Shown: positions 1 to 4,494 of the stretch, piece after piece
How positions within the stretch are numbered: position 1 is the first letter of the stretch
How the letters are laid out: each line of letters begins with the position of its first letter
Origin: an uncultured Gammaproteobacteria bacterium
Lineage (GTDB): Bacteria; Pseudomonadota; Gammaproteobacteria; Ga0077536
Length of the DNA stretch: 5,564 nt
Reading direction: 5' to 3'
NCBI GenBank assembly: GCA_903866355.1
Contig: CAIPNE010000789.1
Location: 1-5,564, forward strand
Position numbers and translations under genes: made by a program
The notes under the pieces: generated by a model
Told to the model about the DNA's origin: nothing
Database searches by the model: none
What the model saw: only the letters and a program-made list of their open reading frames with translations

Positions 1-45
1 CATCGCGATTGCCGTTGATGGAGCAGCATTGGAAATAGGCTGCGG

Positions 46-378
46 TCAAAGTTCCTTGATCGTGCCCTTAGGCATCACGGCGCTGACGGCCTGCCGCTGC
101 ACCCACACTTCTGCGTCTTTCGCAATTTCTAGCTTAAGGAAGTGGTCGCCAACCTCGGTGACCCGGCCCAGCAGGCCGCCAGTGGTCACGATTTCGTCGC
201 CCTTGCTCAGGCTTTTTACCAATTGCTGATGCTCTTTCTGGCGCCGCATCTGGGGGCGGATCAAGAAAAAATAAAACACCACGAACAGCACGACCAGCGG
301 CAGAAAGCCCAGCATGCTCTCCTGTGTCGTGGCGGGCGCTCCGGCCTGCGCCCAAGCGTCACTGATTAGGTATCCCAT
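46..378 (-). CDS. yajC: Sec translocase accessory subunit YajC
   Basis: YajC is a small inner-membrane protein that associates with SecD and SecF, the accessory complex that helps SecYEG move preproteins across the membrane. The 110-aa product has a short periplasmic-type N-terminus (MGYLISDAWAQAG), one hydrophobic membrane helix at about residues 22-40 ending in the family hallmark FLIRPQ, then a basic, soluble cytoplasmic domain with KGDEIVTTGGLLGRV at residues 59-73. Length and order match E. coli YajC, also 110 aa. I chose ATG 378 rather than the in-frame GTG at 387, because that GTG lies inside the ribosome binding site and ATG 378 sits 8 nt after AGGAGG. The gene begins 59 nt after tgt ends on the same strand, so it is probably in one operon with queA and tgt. 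secD is expected next, beyond position 1. Family assignment is secure. Confidence 0.97.
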   Translation of the reverse strand: MGYLISDAWAQAGAPATTQESMLGFLPLVVLFVVFYFFLIRPQMRRQKEHQQLVKSLSKGDEIVTTGGLLGRVTEVGDHFLKLEIAKDAEVWVQRQAVSAVMPKGTIKEL

Positions 379-383
379 AAAAT

Positions 384-392
384 CCACCTCCT
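384..392 (-). promoter_or_regulatory. Ribosome binding site of yajC
   Basis: On the minus strand this reads AGGAGGTGG, a near-perfect anti-16S match, with AGGAGG ending 8 nt before ATG 378. It overlaps an upstream in-frame GTG (385-387) and thereby decides the start in favour of ATG 378. Confidence 0.85.
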
Positions 393-437
393 AAAAATCG
401 GTCTGCATTATGGCACACGCACCGGACGCACAGTCAC

Positions 438-1553
438 TCAGCCTTCATCTGCGCTGGCCCCAGCACGGGCGGCGAGAAAATCCGCCGCAAAATCGGCGAA
501 ATTACCGGCCCGAATAGCGGCTCCAGCTTGGCGCATAAGCTTTAAATAAAAAGTCAGATTGTGCAGCGTATGCAGGCGGGCGCCGAGGATCTCGTTCTGA
601 CGATCCAAATGATGCAGATACGACCTCGTGTAGTGCTGACAGGTATAGCAGTCGCAAGCCGGGTCCAGGCGTTCCAGAGAGTTACGATGCACTGCGTTGC
701 GACTGCGCAAAGTACCAAAAGAAGTGAACAAATGACCATTGCGTGCGTTGCGCGTTGGCATCACGCAATCAAACATGTCGATGCCCGCACCGATGCCGGC
801 GATAAGGTCCTCAGGTGTCCCCACCCCCATCAGGTAGCGCGGCTGATGGACGGGCAGCAGTGCGGCGGTATGGGCGGCCATCGCGTAGAGGTCGGCCTTG
901 GGTTCGCCCACTGACAACCCACCGATAGCGTACCCATCAAAACCAATGTTGAGCAGGCGGGCAGCGGATTCCGCGCGTAGGGCGGGATAAACGCCACCCT
1001 GCACAATGCCAAACAACGCCCCGCCCCGTCCGCCATGCGCCTGTTTGCTACGGGCCGCCCAGCGCATGGACAGTTCCATAGAAACGCGCGCCTCACCCAG
1101 CGTCGCGGGATAAGGCGTGCACTCGTCAAACACCATGGCAATGTCGCTGCCCAGCGCTTGTTGGACAGCCATTGAGCGTTCGGGCGAGAGAAAAATGCGG
1201 TCGCCATTGATGGGCGAGCGAAAGGTAACCCCGTCCTCTGCGATGGAGCGCAGGTCCCCTAGGCTGAATACTTGGAAGCCGCCCGAGTCCGTCAGGATGG
1301 GACCTGGCCAGTGCATAAACCCATGCAACCCACCGTGCGCGGCGACGACTTCTTCGCCCGGGCGCAGCATGAGGTGGAAGGTATTGCCCAAAATGATCTG
1401 CGCGCCGACCTCGCGGAGTTCCTCAGGCGTCATGGCTTTGACCGTGCCATAGGTGCCTACCGGCATAAACGCGGGGGTTTCGACCGTTCCACGGGCAAAG
1501 TCGAGACGCCCCGCGCGGGCCTTTCCGGCGGTGGCAGCGAGCGTGAATTTCAT
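438..1553 (-). CDS. tgt: Queuine/preQ1 tRNA-guanine transglycosylase
   Basis: Tgt swaps guanine-34 in the anticodon of tRNAs for Asp, Asn, His and Tyr with preQ1, the base-exchange step of queuosine synthesis, in the cytoplasm. The 371-aa protein is a full-length TIM-barrel enzyme. Visible hallmarks are ILTDSGGFQVFSL with the general acid/base Asp89, VFDEC with Asp143, FGIVQGG at 181-187, and GIDMFDCVMPTRNARNG with the nucleophile Asp262. The zinc site is Cys300, Cys302, Cys305 and His331. These sit at or two residues from the E. coli positions. The reading frame is open up to 1721, but that extension overlaps queA and is not Tgt-like; the MKFTLAATAGKARAGRL start matches the family N-terminus, so ATG 1553 is chosen, although only a weak AAGG precedes it. 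It lies 52 nt after queA and 59 nt before yajC, as in a queuosine-Sec operon. Confidence 0.98.
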   Translation of the reverse strand: MKFTLAATAGKARAGRLDFARGTVETPAFMPVGTYGTVKAMTPEELREVGAQIILGNTFHLMLRPGEEVVAAHGGLHGFMHWPGPILTDSGGFQVFSLGDLRSIAEDGVTFRSPINGDRIFLSPERSMAVQQALGSDIAMVFDECTPYPATLGEARVSMELSMRWAARSKQAHGGRGGALFGIVQGGVYPALRAESAARLLNIGFDGYAIGGLSVGEPKADLYAMAAHTAALLPVHQPRYLMGVGTPEDLIAGIGAGIDMFDCVMPTRNARNGHLFTSFGTLRSRNAVHRNSLERLDPACDCYTCQHYTRSYLHHLDRQNEILGARLHTLHNLTFYLKLMRQAGAAIRAGNFADFAADFLAARAGASADEG

Positions 1554-1605
1554 CAGTTGGCGACCTTGCGCAAGACGGGGCGCGGCAGTGTAGCAGGCCG
1601 TGTCT

Positions 1606-2649
1606 TCATCGCTGTGCGTCCGCGTGTGGGGTGATCCACATGGCGTCACCGTAGCTAAAAAAACGATAACCATCCGCCACCGCGTGCCGATAGGCCGCCA
1701 TAACGTTGGCGTGTCCCGCAAAGGACGCCACCAGCATCAGGAGCGTGGAGGCGGGCATGTGGAAATTGGTTAACAGTGCGTCCACTACCCGGAAGCGATA
1801 ACCCGGGGTAATGAACAATCGGGTATCGCCCAGATAGGGCGCGAGTGTGCCAGCGTGTGCCGCGGACTCCAACGCCCGCACGCTGGTGGTACCGACCGCC
1901 ACTACCCGTCCGCCAACCGCCCGTGCGCGCGCCACAGCCGCGCACACGGCCGGGGATACTTCGAGGTACTCGGCATGCATCACATGATCTTCAAGACGGG
2001 CGCTGCGCACCGGTGCGAACGTGCCCGCACCCACATGCAAGGTCACAAAAGCCTGTTCAACACCCAGCGCACTCAGTCCCGCTAACAGTTCGGCATTGAA
2101 GTGCAAGCCGGCGGTTGGCGCCGCCACGGCACCGGGCTGGCGGGCGAATACGGTCTGATAGCGTTCGGCGTCAGCCGGTTCGTCGCCCCGAGCAATATAG
2201 GGCGGCAGGGGCATATGCCCTACTTGGGCCAGCAGTTCGGCCAGTGGCAGCTCACCCGCACCGCACACCGCGTAGAACCCGTCCGGTTGGCGGGCCTGCA
2301 CTTGCAACGCCAGCCCGGGACCAAAAATCAGATGACTGCCCGCCCGTGGCGGCTTGCTGGCCCGCACTTGTACCAGCGCCCGATTAGCATCCAGCAGGCG
2401 TTCCACCATCACTTCCACGCGCCCACCCGTGTCCTTATGCCCGAATAGCCGGGCGGGGATAACCCGAGTGTCGTTAAAAACGAGGCAATCGCCGGGGCGC
2501 AGCAAGGAGGGGAATGCCACAAATTGGTGATCAGCCCACTTACCGCTGTCCCCCTCAAGCGTGAGGAGCCGCGAATCGCCACGGATCGCAGGCGGGTATT
2601 GGGCGATCTGCGCGGCCGGCAGCTCATATAAGAAATCTTCCAGCTCCAT
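1606..2649 (-). CDS. queA: S-adenosylmethionine:tRNA ribosyltransferase-isomerase
   Basis: QueA transfers and rearranges the ribosyl part of S-adenosylmethionine onto preQ1-34 in tRNA, giving epoxyqueuosine, the step after Tgt. The 347-aa product carries the family blocks in order: FNDTRVIPARL at 58-68, PLPPYI at 147-152, ERYQTVFA at 162-169, AAPTAGLHF at 176-184, LHVGAGTF at 204-211, VGTTSVRALES at 252-262, LTNFHMPASTLLMLVASF at 293-310 and FFSYGDAMWI at 330-339. All look intact, and the length is close to the E. coli protein (356 aa). An in-frame GTG exists at 2664, but MELEDFLYELP aligns naturally with the family N-terminus, so ATG 2649 is preferred; neither start has a clear Shine-Dalgarno. 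It is the first gene of the leftward operon and is divergent from the tRNA-Leu gene 83 bp away. Confidence 0.97.
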   Translation of the reverse strand: MELEDFLYELPAAQIAQYPPAIRGDSRLLTLEGDSGKWADHQFVAFPSLLRPGDCLVFNDTRVIPARLFGHKDTGGRVEVMVERLLDANRALVQVRASKPPRAGSHLIFGPGLALQVQARQPDGFYAVCGAGELPLAELLAQVGHMPLPPYIARGDEPADAERYQTVFARQPGAVAAPTAGLHFNAELLAGLSALGVEQAFVTLHVGAGTFAPVRSARLEDHVMHAEYLEVSPAVCAAVARARAVGGRVVAVGTTSVRALESAAHAGTLAPYLGDTRLFITPGYRFRVVDALLTNFHMPASTLLMLVASFAGHANVMAAYRHAVADGYRFFSYGDAMWITPHADAQR

Positions 2650-2668
2650 CAGCGTCTGAACCACACAA

Positions 2669-2674
2669 ATTAGA
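2669..2674 (-). promoter_or_regulatory. Possible -10 box for the queA-tgt-yajC operon
   Basis: On the minus strand this reads TCTAAT, matching five of six bases of the sigma-70 -10 consensus, about 20 nt before the queA ATG. I see no convincing -35 box at the right distance, and the resulting leader would be very short. It would place the alternative GTG start (2664) almost at the transcription start, which favours ATG 2649. Weak prediction. Confidence 0.25.
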
Positions 2675-2692
2675 AAAAGGAGTGCGCTGCCG

Positions 2693-2722
2693 CAGACAGC
2701 CGCGCGCTCGCGATGTTAGGAT
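2693..2722 (+). promoter_or_regulatory. Possible promoter of tRNA-Leu
   Basis: CAGACA (2693-2698) and TAGGAT (2717-2722) each match four of six bases of the sigma-70 boxes with an 18-bp spacer, and the -10 box ends 10 bp before the tRNA. The bases between (TCGCGTCC) are GC-rich, as in the discriminators of stringently controlled stable-RNA promoters. It is a suggestion from position and weak matches only. Confidence 0.3.
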
Positions 2723-2732
2723 TCGCGTCCCT

Positions 2733-2816
2733 GGCGGGATGGCGGAATTGGTAGACGCAGTGGACTCAAAATCCACCGCTGGTAACAGTGTGCGGGTTCG
2801 AGTCCCGCTCCCGCTA
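2733..2816 (+). tRNA. tRNA-Leu (anticodon CAA)
   Basis: The 84-nt sequence folds into a class II tRNA. The 7-bp acceptor stem is GGCGGGA paired with TCCCGCT (G-U at 1:72), with discriminator A2816. The D-arm region has the leucine-type GGCGGAATTGGTAGACGC. The anticodon stem GTGGA/TCCAC encloses loop CTCAAAA with anticodon CAA (2767-2769), reading UUG. A long variable arm (2777-2790) has a GTAA loop, and the T-arm is GCGGG-TTCGAGT-CCCGC. The 3' CCA is not encoded (CAA follows the discriminator), so it must be added by a nucleotidyltransferase. The gene is divergent from queA. Its 3' half is the type of sequence used as an attachment site by tyrosine integrases, and integrase-like debris follows it. 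Confidence 0.97.
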
Positions 2817-2895
2817 CAAATTGAGCCTCCAAGGCGGTTCAACGCAGGCGAAGCGTGTCCAATAAAGCGCTGAAATTCAACTGCTGATTGTTCAG

Positions 2896-2916
2896 AGACT
2901 TCCTTGGGGAAGTTTT
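2896..2916 (+). terminator. Possible intrinsic terminator after tRNA-Leu
   Basis: A perfect 6-bp stem ACTTCC/GGAAGT with loop TTGG (2898-2913) runs straight into a short run of T (2913-2916), about 80 nt downstream of the tRNA and on its strand. The stem is short and the T-run brief, so it may be weak. No better terminator is visible before the next remnant. Confidence 0.4.
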
Positions 2917-2932
2917 GACTGCCAGCGGCAGC

Positions 2933-2956
2933 TGACGGTGTTTTTGACGGCACCCC
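2933..2956 (+). repeat. Tandem TGACGG direct repeat (possible integrase arm sites)
   Basis: TGACGGTGTTTT is followed directly by TGACGGCACCCC, so the TGACGG core recurs with a 12-bp period at 2933 and 2945. It lies just before the integrase-like remnant and after a tRNA gene. From memory, TGACGG-type repeats of this spacing are seen upstream of P4-type integrase genes and may be arm-type binding sites. The repeat is seen directly; its role is inferred. Confidence 0.45.
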
Positions 2957-2969
2957 CCACGCCCGCAGC

Positions 2970-3080
2970 ATGCGTGAAGGACATCCCGTCACGCTCGACA
3001 AACTTACCGAGACCAAGGTCTCCGCCGCCAAGCTCACGAACGGCGGCGCTACGTATCTACTCGTCACTCCCCAGCGCCCA
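2970..3080 (+). pseudogene. Remnant of a tyrosine integrase N-terminus (DUF4102-like)
   Basis: About 37 codons from ATG 2970 contain KLTETKVSAAK followed by LTNGGATYLLVTPQ. This resembles the arm-DNA-binding domain at the start of P4-type tyrosine integrases, roughly LTDTKVRAAKP...KLSDGGGLYLLVTPSG, with the linker between the two blocks shortened. Resemblance stops at about 3080: the frame stays open to 3269 but nothing further looks like an integrase, and no catalytic R-H-R-Y domain is present. The position 154 bp downstream of a tRNA, facing away from it, is typical of island integrases. The call comes from motif memory without a search, so a chance likeness is possible. Confidence 0.45.
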
Positions 3081-3098
3081 GCAATGATGGGTCCCTAC

Positions 3099-3311
3099 CC
3101 AAGCCAGATACCAGTCGGGCGCGGCGCAAGTTGCAGCGTGTTGTCGATGTATTACAGCGCCTGCCGCACGCTGATGCGCCGCGCCAGATCGTTCAAATCC
3201 TGCGGCTTCAGGCCGGCGCCGGCGAGCAGCGCCTCCGGCGGCAACACGTGCGTGAGCTGCTGGCCGTAGGTCGTCGGCAGCGGAAGATGCCTCGATGATC
3301 TGCCTGTCCAT
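3099..3311 (-). pseudogene. Remnant resembling the N-terminal domain of an AraC-family regulator
   Basis: Reading leftward from ATG 3311, three frames join into a plausible protein: MDRQIIEASSA, then after a shift TYGQQLTHVLPPEALLAGAG and KPQDLNDLARRISVRQAL, an in-frame TAA at 3152-3154, YIDNTLQLAPRP, and after another shift PDWYLAW. This resembles the arabinose-binding-like N-terminal domain of AraC regulators (an ALLAxxGL block, then a Rxs-xxQ-type helix and a WxLxxG segment). The helix-turn-helix part is absent; similarity ends at about 3099, where integrase-like sequence abuts. If correct, it was once a regulator divergent from the hydrolase genes at 3489 and may have controlled them. Identification is by eye and tentative. 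The open frame upstream to 3463 is not recognised. Confidence 0.35.
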
Positions 3312-3411
3312 CGGGTTGCGAGAGGCGCTACGGGAACTGTCACCAAAATAACCAAGATTGGCAGATCTATCCCTTCCTGCTGCGCCGCGGCCTCGATTAG
3401 TTTGACCGCAG

Positions 3412-3439
3412 TGCGCGCCGCCCCATCAGGCGGTGCGCG
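3412..3439. repeat. Strong GC-rich inverted repeat upstream of the hydrolase genes
   Basis: CCGCC (3418-3422) pairs with GGCGG (3429-3433) around loop CCATCA, and the stem extends outward through one G-T pair to GCGC pairs, giving about 11 pairs with wobbles at 3417/3434 and 3412/3439. It ends 49 bp before the first hydrolase ATG. No T-run follows on the plus strand, so it is not a standard terminator. It could be an operator, a leader hairpin or a REP-like element. Confidence 0.5.
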
Positions 3440-3476
3440 AACGGCCCATGCAGCGGCGTCCATCTAATAACAAGCT

Positions 3477-3485
3477 AGGGGGAGG
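3477..3485 (+). promoter_or_regulatory. Ribosome binding site of the first hydrolase gene
   Basis: AGGGGGAGG is a purine-rich Shine-Dalgarno just before ATG 3489. The GGAGG at 3481-3485 leaves only 3 nt to the ATG, while AGGGGG at 3477-3482 leaves 6 nt, so the effective pairing register is uncertain. Confidence 0.7.
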
Positions 3486-3488
3486 ACC

Positions 3489-3914
3489 ATGACCGAAGCA
3501 GAAAAAATTGCCCGCAACGTGTTCAAGGTGCGGCTGTTCATTGATGCCTGGGAATCACTGGATGCAGATGTCGCGATGGCCTGCCTGTCCGCCGACATCG
3601 TCTACATCAACCAGCCGCTGGCACCGGTGGTGGGCCAGCACGATGTGCGCAAGATCGTGGCCGGCATCATGCAGCTCACCACGCACGTGCATTGGGAGCT
3701 GCGCAACTGCTTCGGGCGCGGCAACACGGTGGTGACCGAGCGCCTCGATCTGTGGAAATTCCACGACGATCCGGCCCATGCCGGCTGGCGTCTCAAGCTG
3801 CCCTGCATCGGCATGTTCGATTTGGACGAGGCCGGCAAAATTTGCGGCTGGCGCGACTATTTCGACAACCGGCTGTGGTTCAACAACGGCGGCCCGGTGC
3901 TGCATCTCGACTAA
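3489..3914 (+). CDS. Limonene-1,2-epoxide hydrolase-like protein (SnoaL fold), copy 1
   Basis: This 141-aa cytoplasmic protein has the cone-shaped alpha+beta fold of limonene-1,2-epoxide hydrolase and SnoaL-like proteins. Family enzymes open an epoxide with water to give a vicinal diol, using an Asp-Arg-Asp triad and a Tyr/Asn pair that hold the water. All five are visible: Tyr39 and Asn41 in YINQPL, Arg85 and Asp87 in ERLDLW, and Asp123 in WRDYFDNRLW, corresponding to Tyr53, Asn55, Arg99, Asp101 and Asp132 of the Rhodococcus enzyme. No signal peptide is seen. The start has a strong Shine-Dalgarno. A paralogue follows 36 nt later, probably in one transcript. The complete triad supports epoxide hydrolysis, but the substrate is unknown; a SnoaL-like isomerase or cyclase role remains possible. 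It is longer than a bare triad motif match would need and looks intact. Confidence 0.85.
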   Translation: MTEAEKIARNVFKVRLFIDAWESLDADVAMACLSADIVYINQPLAPVVGQHDVRKIVAGIMQLTTHVHWELRNCFGRGNTVVTERLDLWKFHDDPAHAGWRLKLPCIGMFDLDEAGKICGWRDYFDNRLWFNNGGPVLHLD

Positions 3915-3938
3915 GCCAGCCGACACCCGTCTATGAAT

Positions 3939-3943
3939 GAGGA
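3939..3943 (+). promoter_or_regulatory. Ribosome binding site of the second hydrolase gene
   Basis: GAGGA lies 7 nt before ATG 3951, whereas the earlier in-frame ATG at 3933 has no Shine-Dalgarno. This selects ATG 3951, which also makes both paralogues exactly 141 aa. Confidence 0.7.
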
Positions 3944-3950
3944 ATCGCCC

Positions 3951-4376
3951 ATGAACAGCCAAGAAGCAAAAATTGCCCGCAACGAAGGCGTGGTTCGCGC
4001 CTTCCTTAAAGGCTGGGACGACCGCGACGTCGACGCCTGCATGGCCCAATGCACCGAAGACATGTGCTATCTCAACCAGCCGCTGGAAGCCATTCGCGGT
4101 CAGGAGAACGTACGCAGAATGATTGCGTCGATCTTCAAACCAGCCAAGCGCGTGGAGTTCAAGCTGGTGCACGTATTTGGCCACGAGAACAAGGTCATCA
4201 CCGAGCGCGTTGACCAATGGGACTGGAACGGCAGCGGCACCTGGCAGATGGCGCTCAAGGTCTGCGGCATGTTCGAGCTGACTGAGAACGGCAAAATCAT
4301 CGAGTGGCGCGAGTACTACGACAACGAGTACTGGACTAAATGCGGCGGCCCGACGCTGGCGTTCGACGAACTCTGA
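3951..4376 (+). CDS. Limonene-1,2-epoxide hydrolase-like protein (SnoaL fold), copy 2 with Glu in the triad
   Basis: This 141-aa paralogue of the gene just upstream is about 40% identical to it by hand alignment, with one two-residue gap, so the duplication is old. Shared blocks are KIARN, YLNQPL, ITERVDQW, CGMFEL, and WREYYDNEYW followed by GGP. Tyr40, Asn42, Arg86 and Asp88 of the epoxide-hydrolase active site are kept, but the second triad Asp is Glu121 (codon GAG). Glu could still act as the acid, or the protein may do different chemistry; WREYF-type motifs also occur in SnoaL-like proteins that are not epoxide hydrolases. The two proteins might form homodimers or a heterodimer, as family members are dimeric; this is inference. 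The gene is probably co-transcribed with copy 1 and converges on the monooxygenase gene. Confidence 0.83.
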   Translation: MNSQEAKIARNEGVVRAFLKGWDDRDVDACMAQCTEDMCYLNQPLEAIRGQENVRRMIASIFKPAKRVEFKLVHVFGHENKVITERVDQWDWNGSGTWQMALKVCGMFELTENGKIIEWREYYDNEYWTKCGGPTLAFDEL

Positions 4377-4392
4377 GCGAGAGGGCGGTTGA

Positions 4393-4421
4393 GCGCTACG
4401 GGGTAGAGTCCCCGCAACGCT
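4393..4421 (+). terminator. Hairpin after the hydrolase pair
   Basis: CGGGG (4399-4403) and CCCCG (4410-4414) pair around a 6-nt loop, and outside a 3x3 internal loop GCG (4393-4395) can pair with CGC (4418-4420). It begins 16 nt after the second hydrolase stop codon. There is no T-run, so a termination role is uncertain. Confidence 0.3.
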
Positions 4422-4444
4422 TAGCCGATCAAACGGCTTTAAGC
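4419..4444. terminator. Second hairpin between convergent genes
   Basis: GCTT+AGCCG pairs with CGGCT+AAGC, a 9-bp stem interrupted by two bulged T (4439-4440), with loop ATCAAA. It partly overlaps the first hairpin, so the two are mutually exclusive at their shared bases. The T content around the stem is modest. Confidence 0.35.
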
Positions 4445-4452
4445 ACCAACGC

Positions 4453-4485
4453 GAACGGTGAGCGGATTGCCCCTACTCACCGTTC
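4453..4485. terminator. Perfect 10-bp inverted repeat, possible bidirectional terminator
   Basis: GAACGGTGAG (4453-4462) and CTCACCGTTC (4476-4485) are exact reverse complements separated by 13 nt. It sits between the convergent hydrolase and monooxygenase genes, 10 nt from the monooxygenase stop codon. Being symmetric, it could stop transcription from both sides, but no T-run is present on either strand. Confidence 0.45.
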
Positions 4486-4494
4486 TGCTGGCTA

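Larger units (their letters stand above)
2817..3488. other. Gene-poor region with decayed accessory DNA
   Basis: This 672-bp gap between tRNA-Leu and the first hydrolase has no intact gene that I can support. It holds, in order, a weak imperfect hairpin TTGAGCC/GGTTCAA (2821-2842), the terminator-like stem, the TGACGG repeat, integrase-like and AraC-like remnants meeting tail to tail at about 3081-3098, and the GC-rich inverted repeat. A promoter for the hydrolase genes should lie in about 3312-3476, but no clear -35/-10 pair is visible; TTGACC at 3402-3407 has no matching -10 box. Confidence 0.6.

Noticed and set aside
1..45. Possible secD start codons (minus-strand ATG at 3-1 or 29-27)
   Set aside because: secD is expected here by gene order, but neither ATG has a Shine-Dalgarno, and too few codons are in view to recognise the protein.
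1554..1721. N-terminal extension of Tgt to the upstream start at 1721
   Set aside because: The extra 56 residues overlap the end of queA and do not resemble Tgt; the family N-terminus begins at MKFTLAA (1553).
2624..3067. 147-aa minus-strand open frame across the tRNA
   Set aside because: It reads antisense through tRNA-Leu; the GTRTRTLLP-like stretch is the usual false peptide from an antisense tRNA-Leu gene, and the frame ignores queA and tRNA boundaries.
3152..3463. 103-aa minus-strand frame as an intact gene
   Set aside because: It has no Shine-Dalgarno, its first half is unrecognised, and its second half looks like one frame of a broken AraC-type remnant that continues past the stop codon in other frames.
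3555..4217. 220-aa minus-strand open frame opposite both hydrolases
   Set aside because: It spans two convincing plus-strand genes and their gap and has no recognisable motif of its own.
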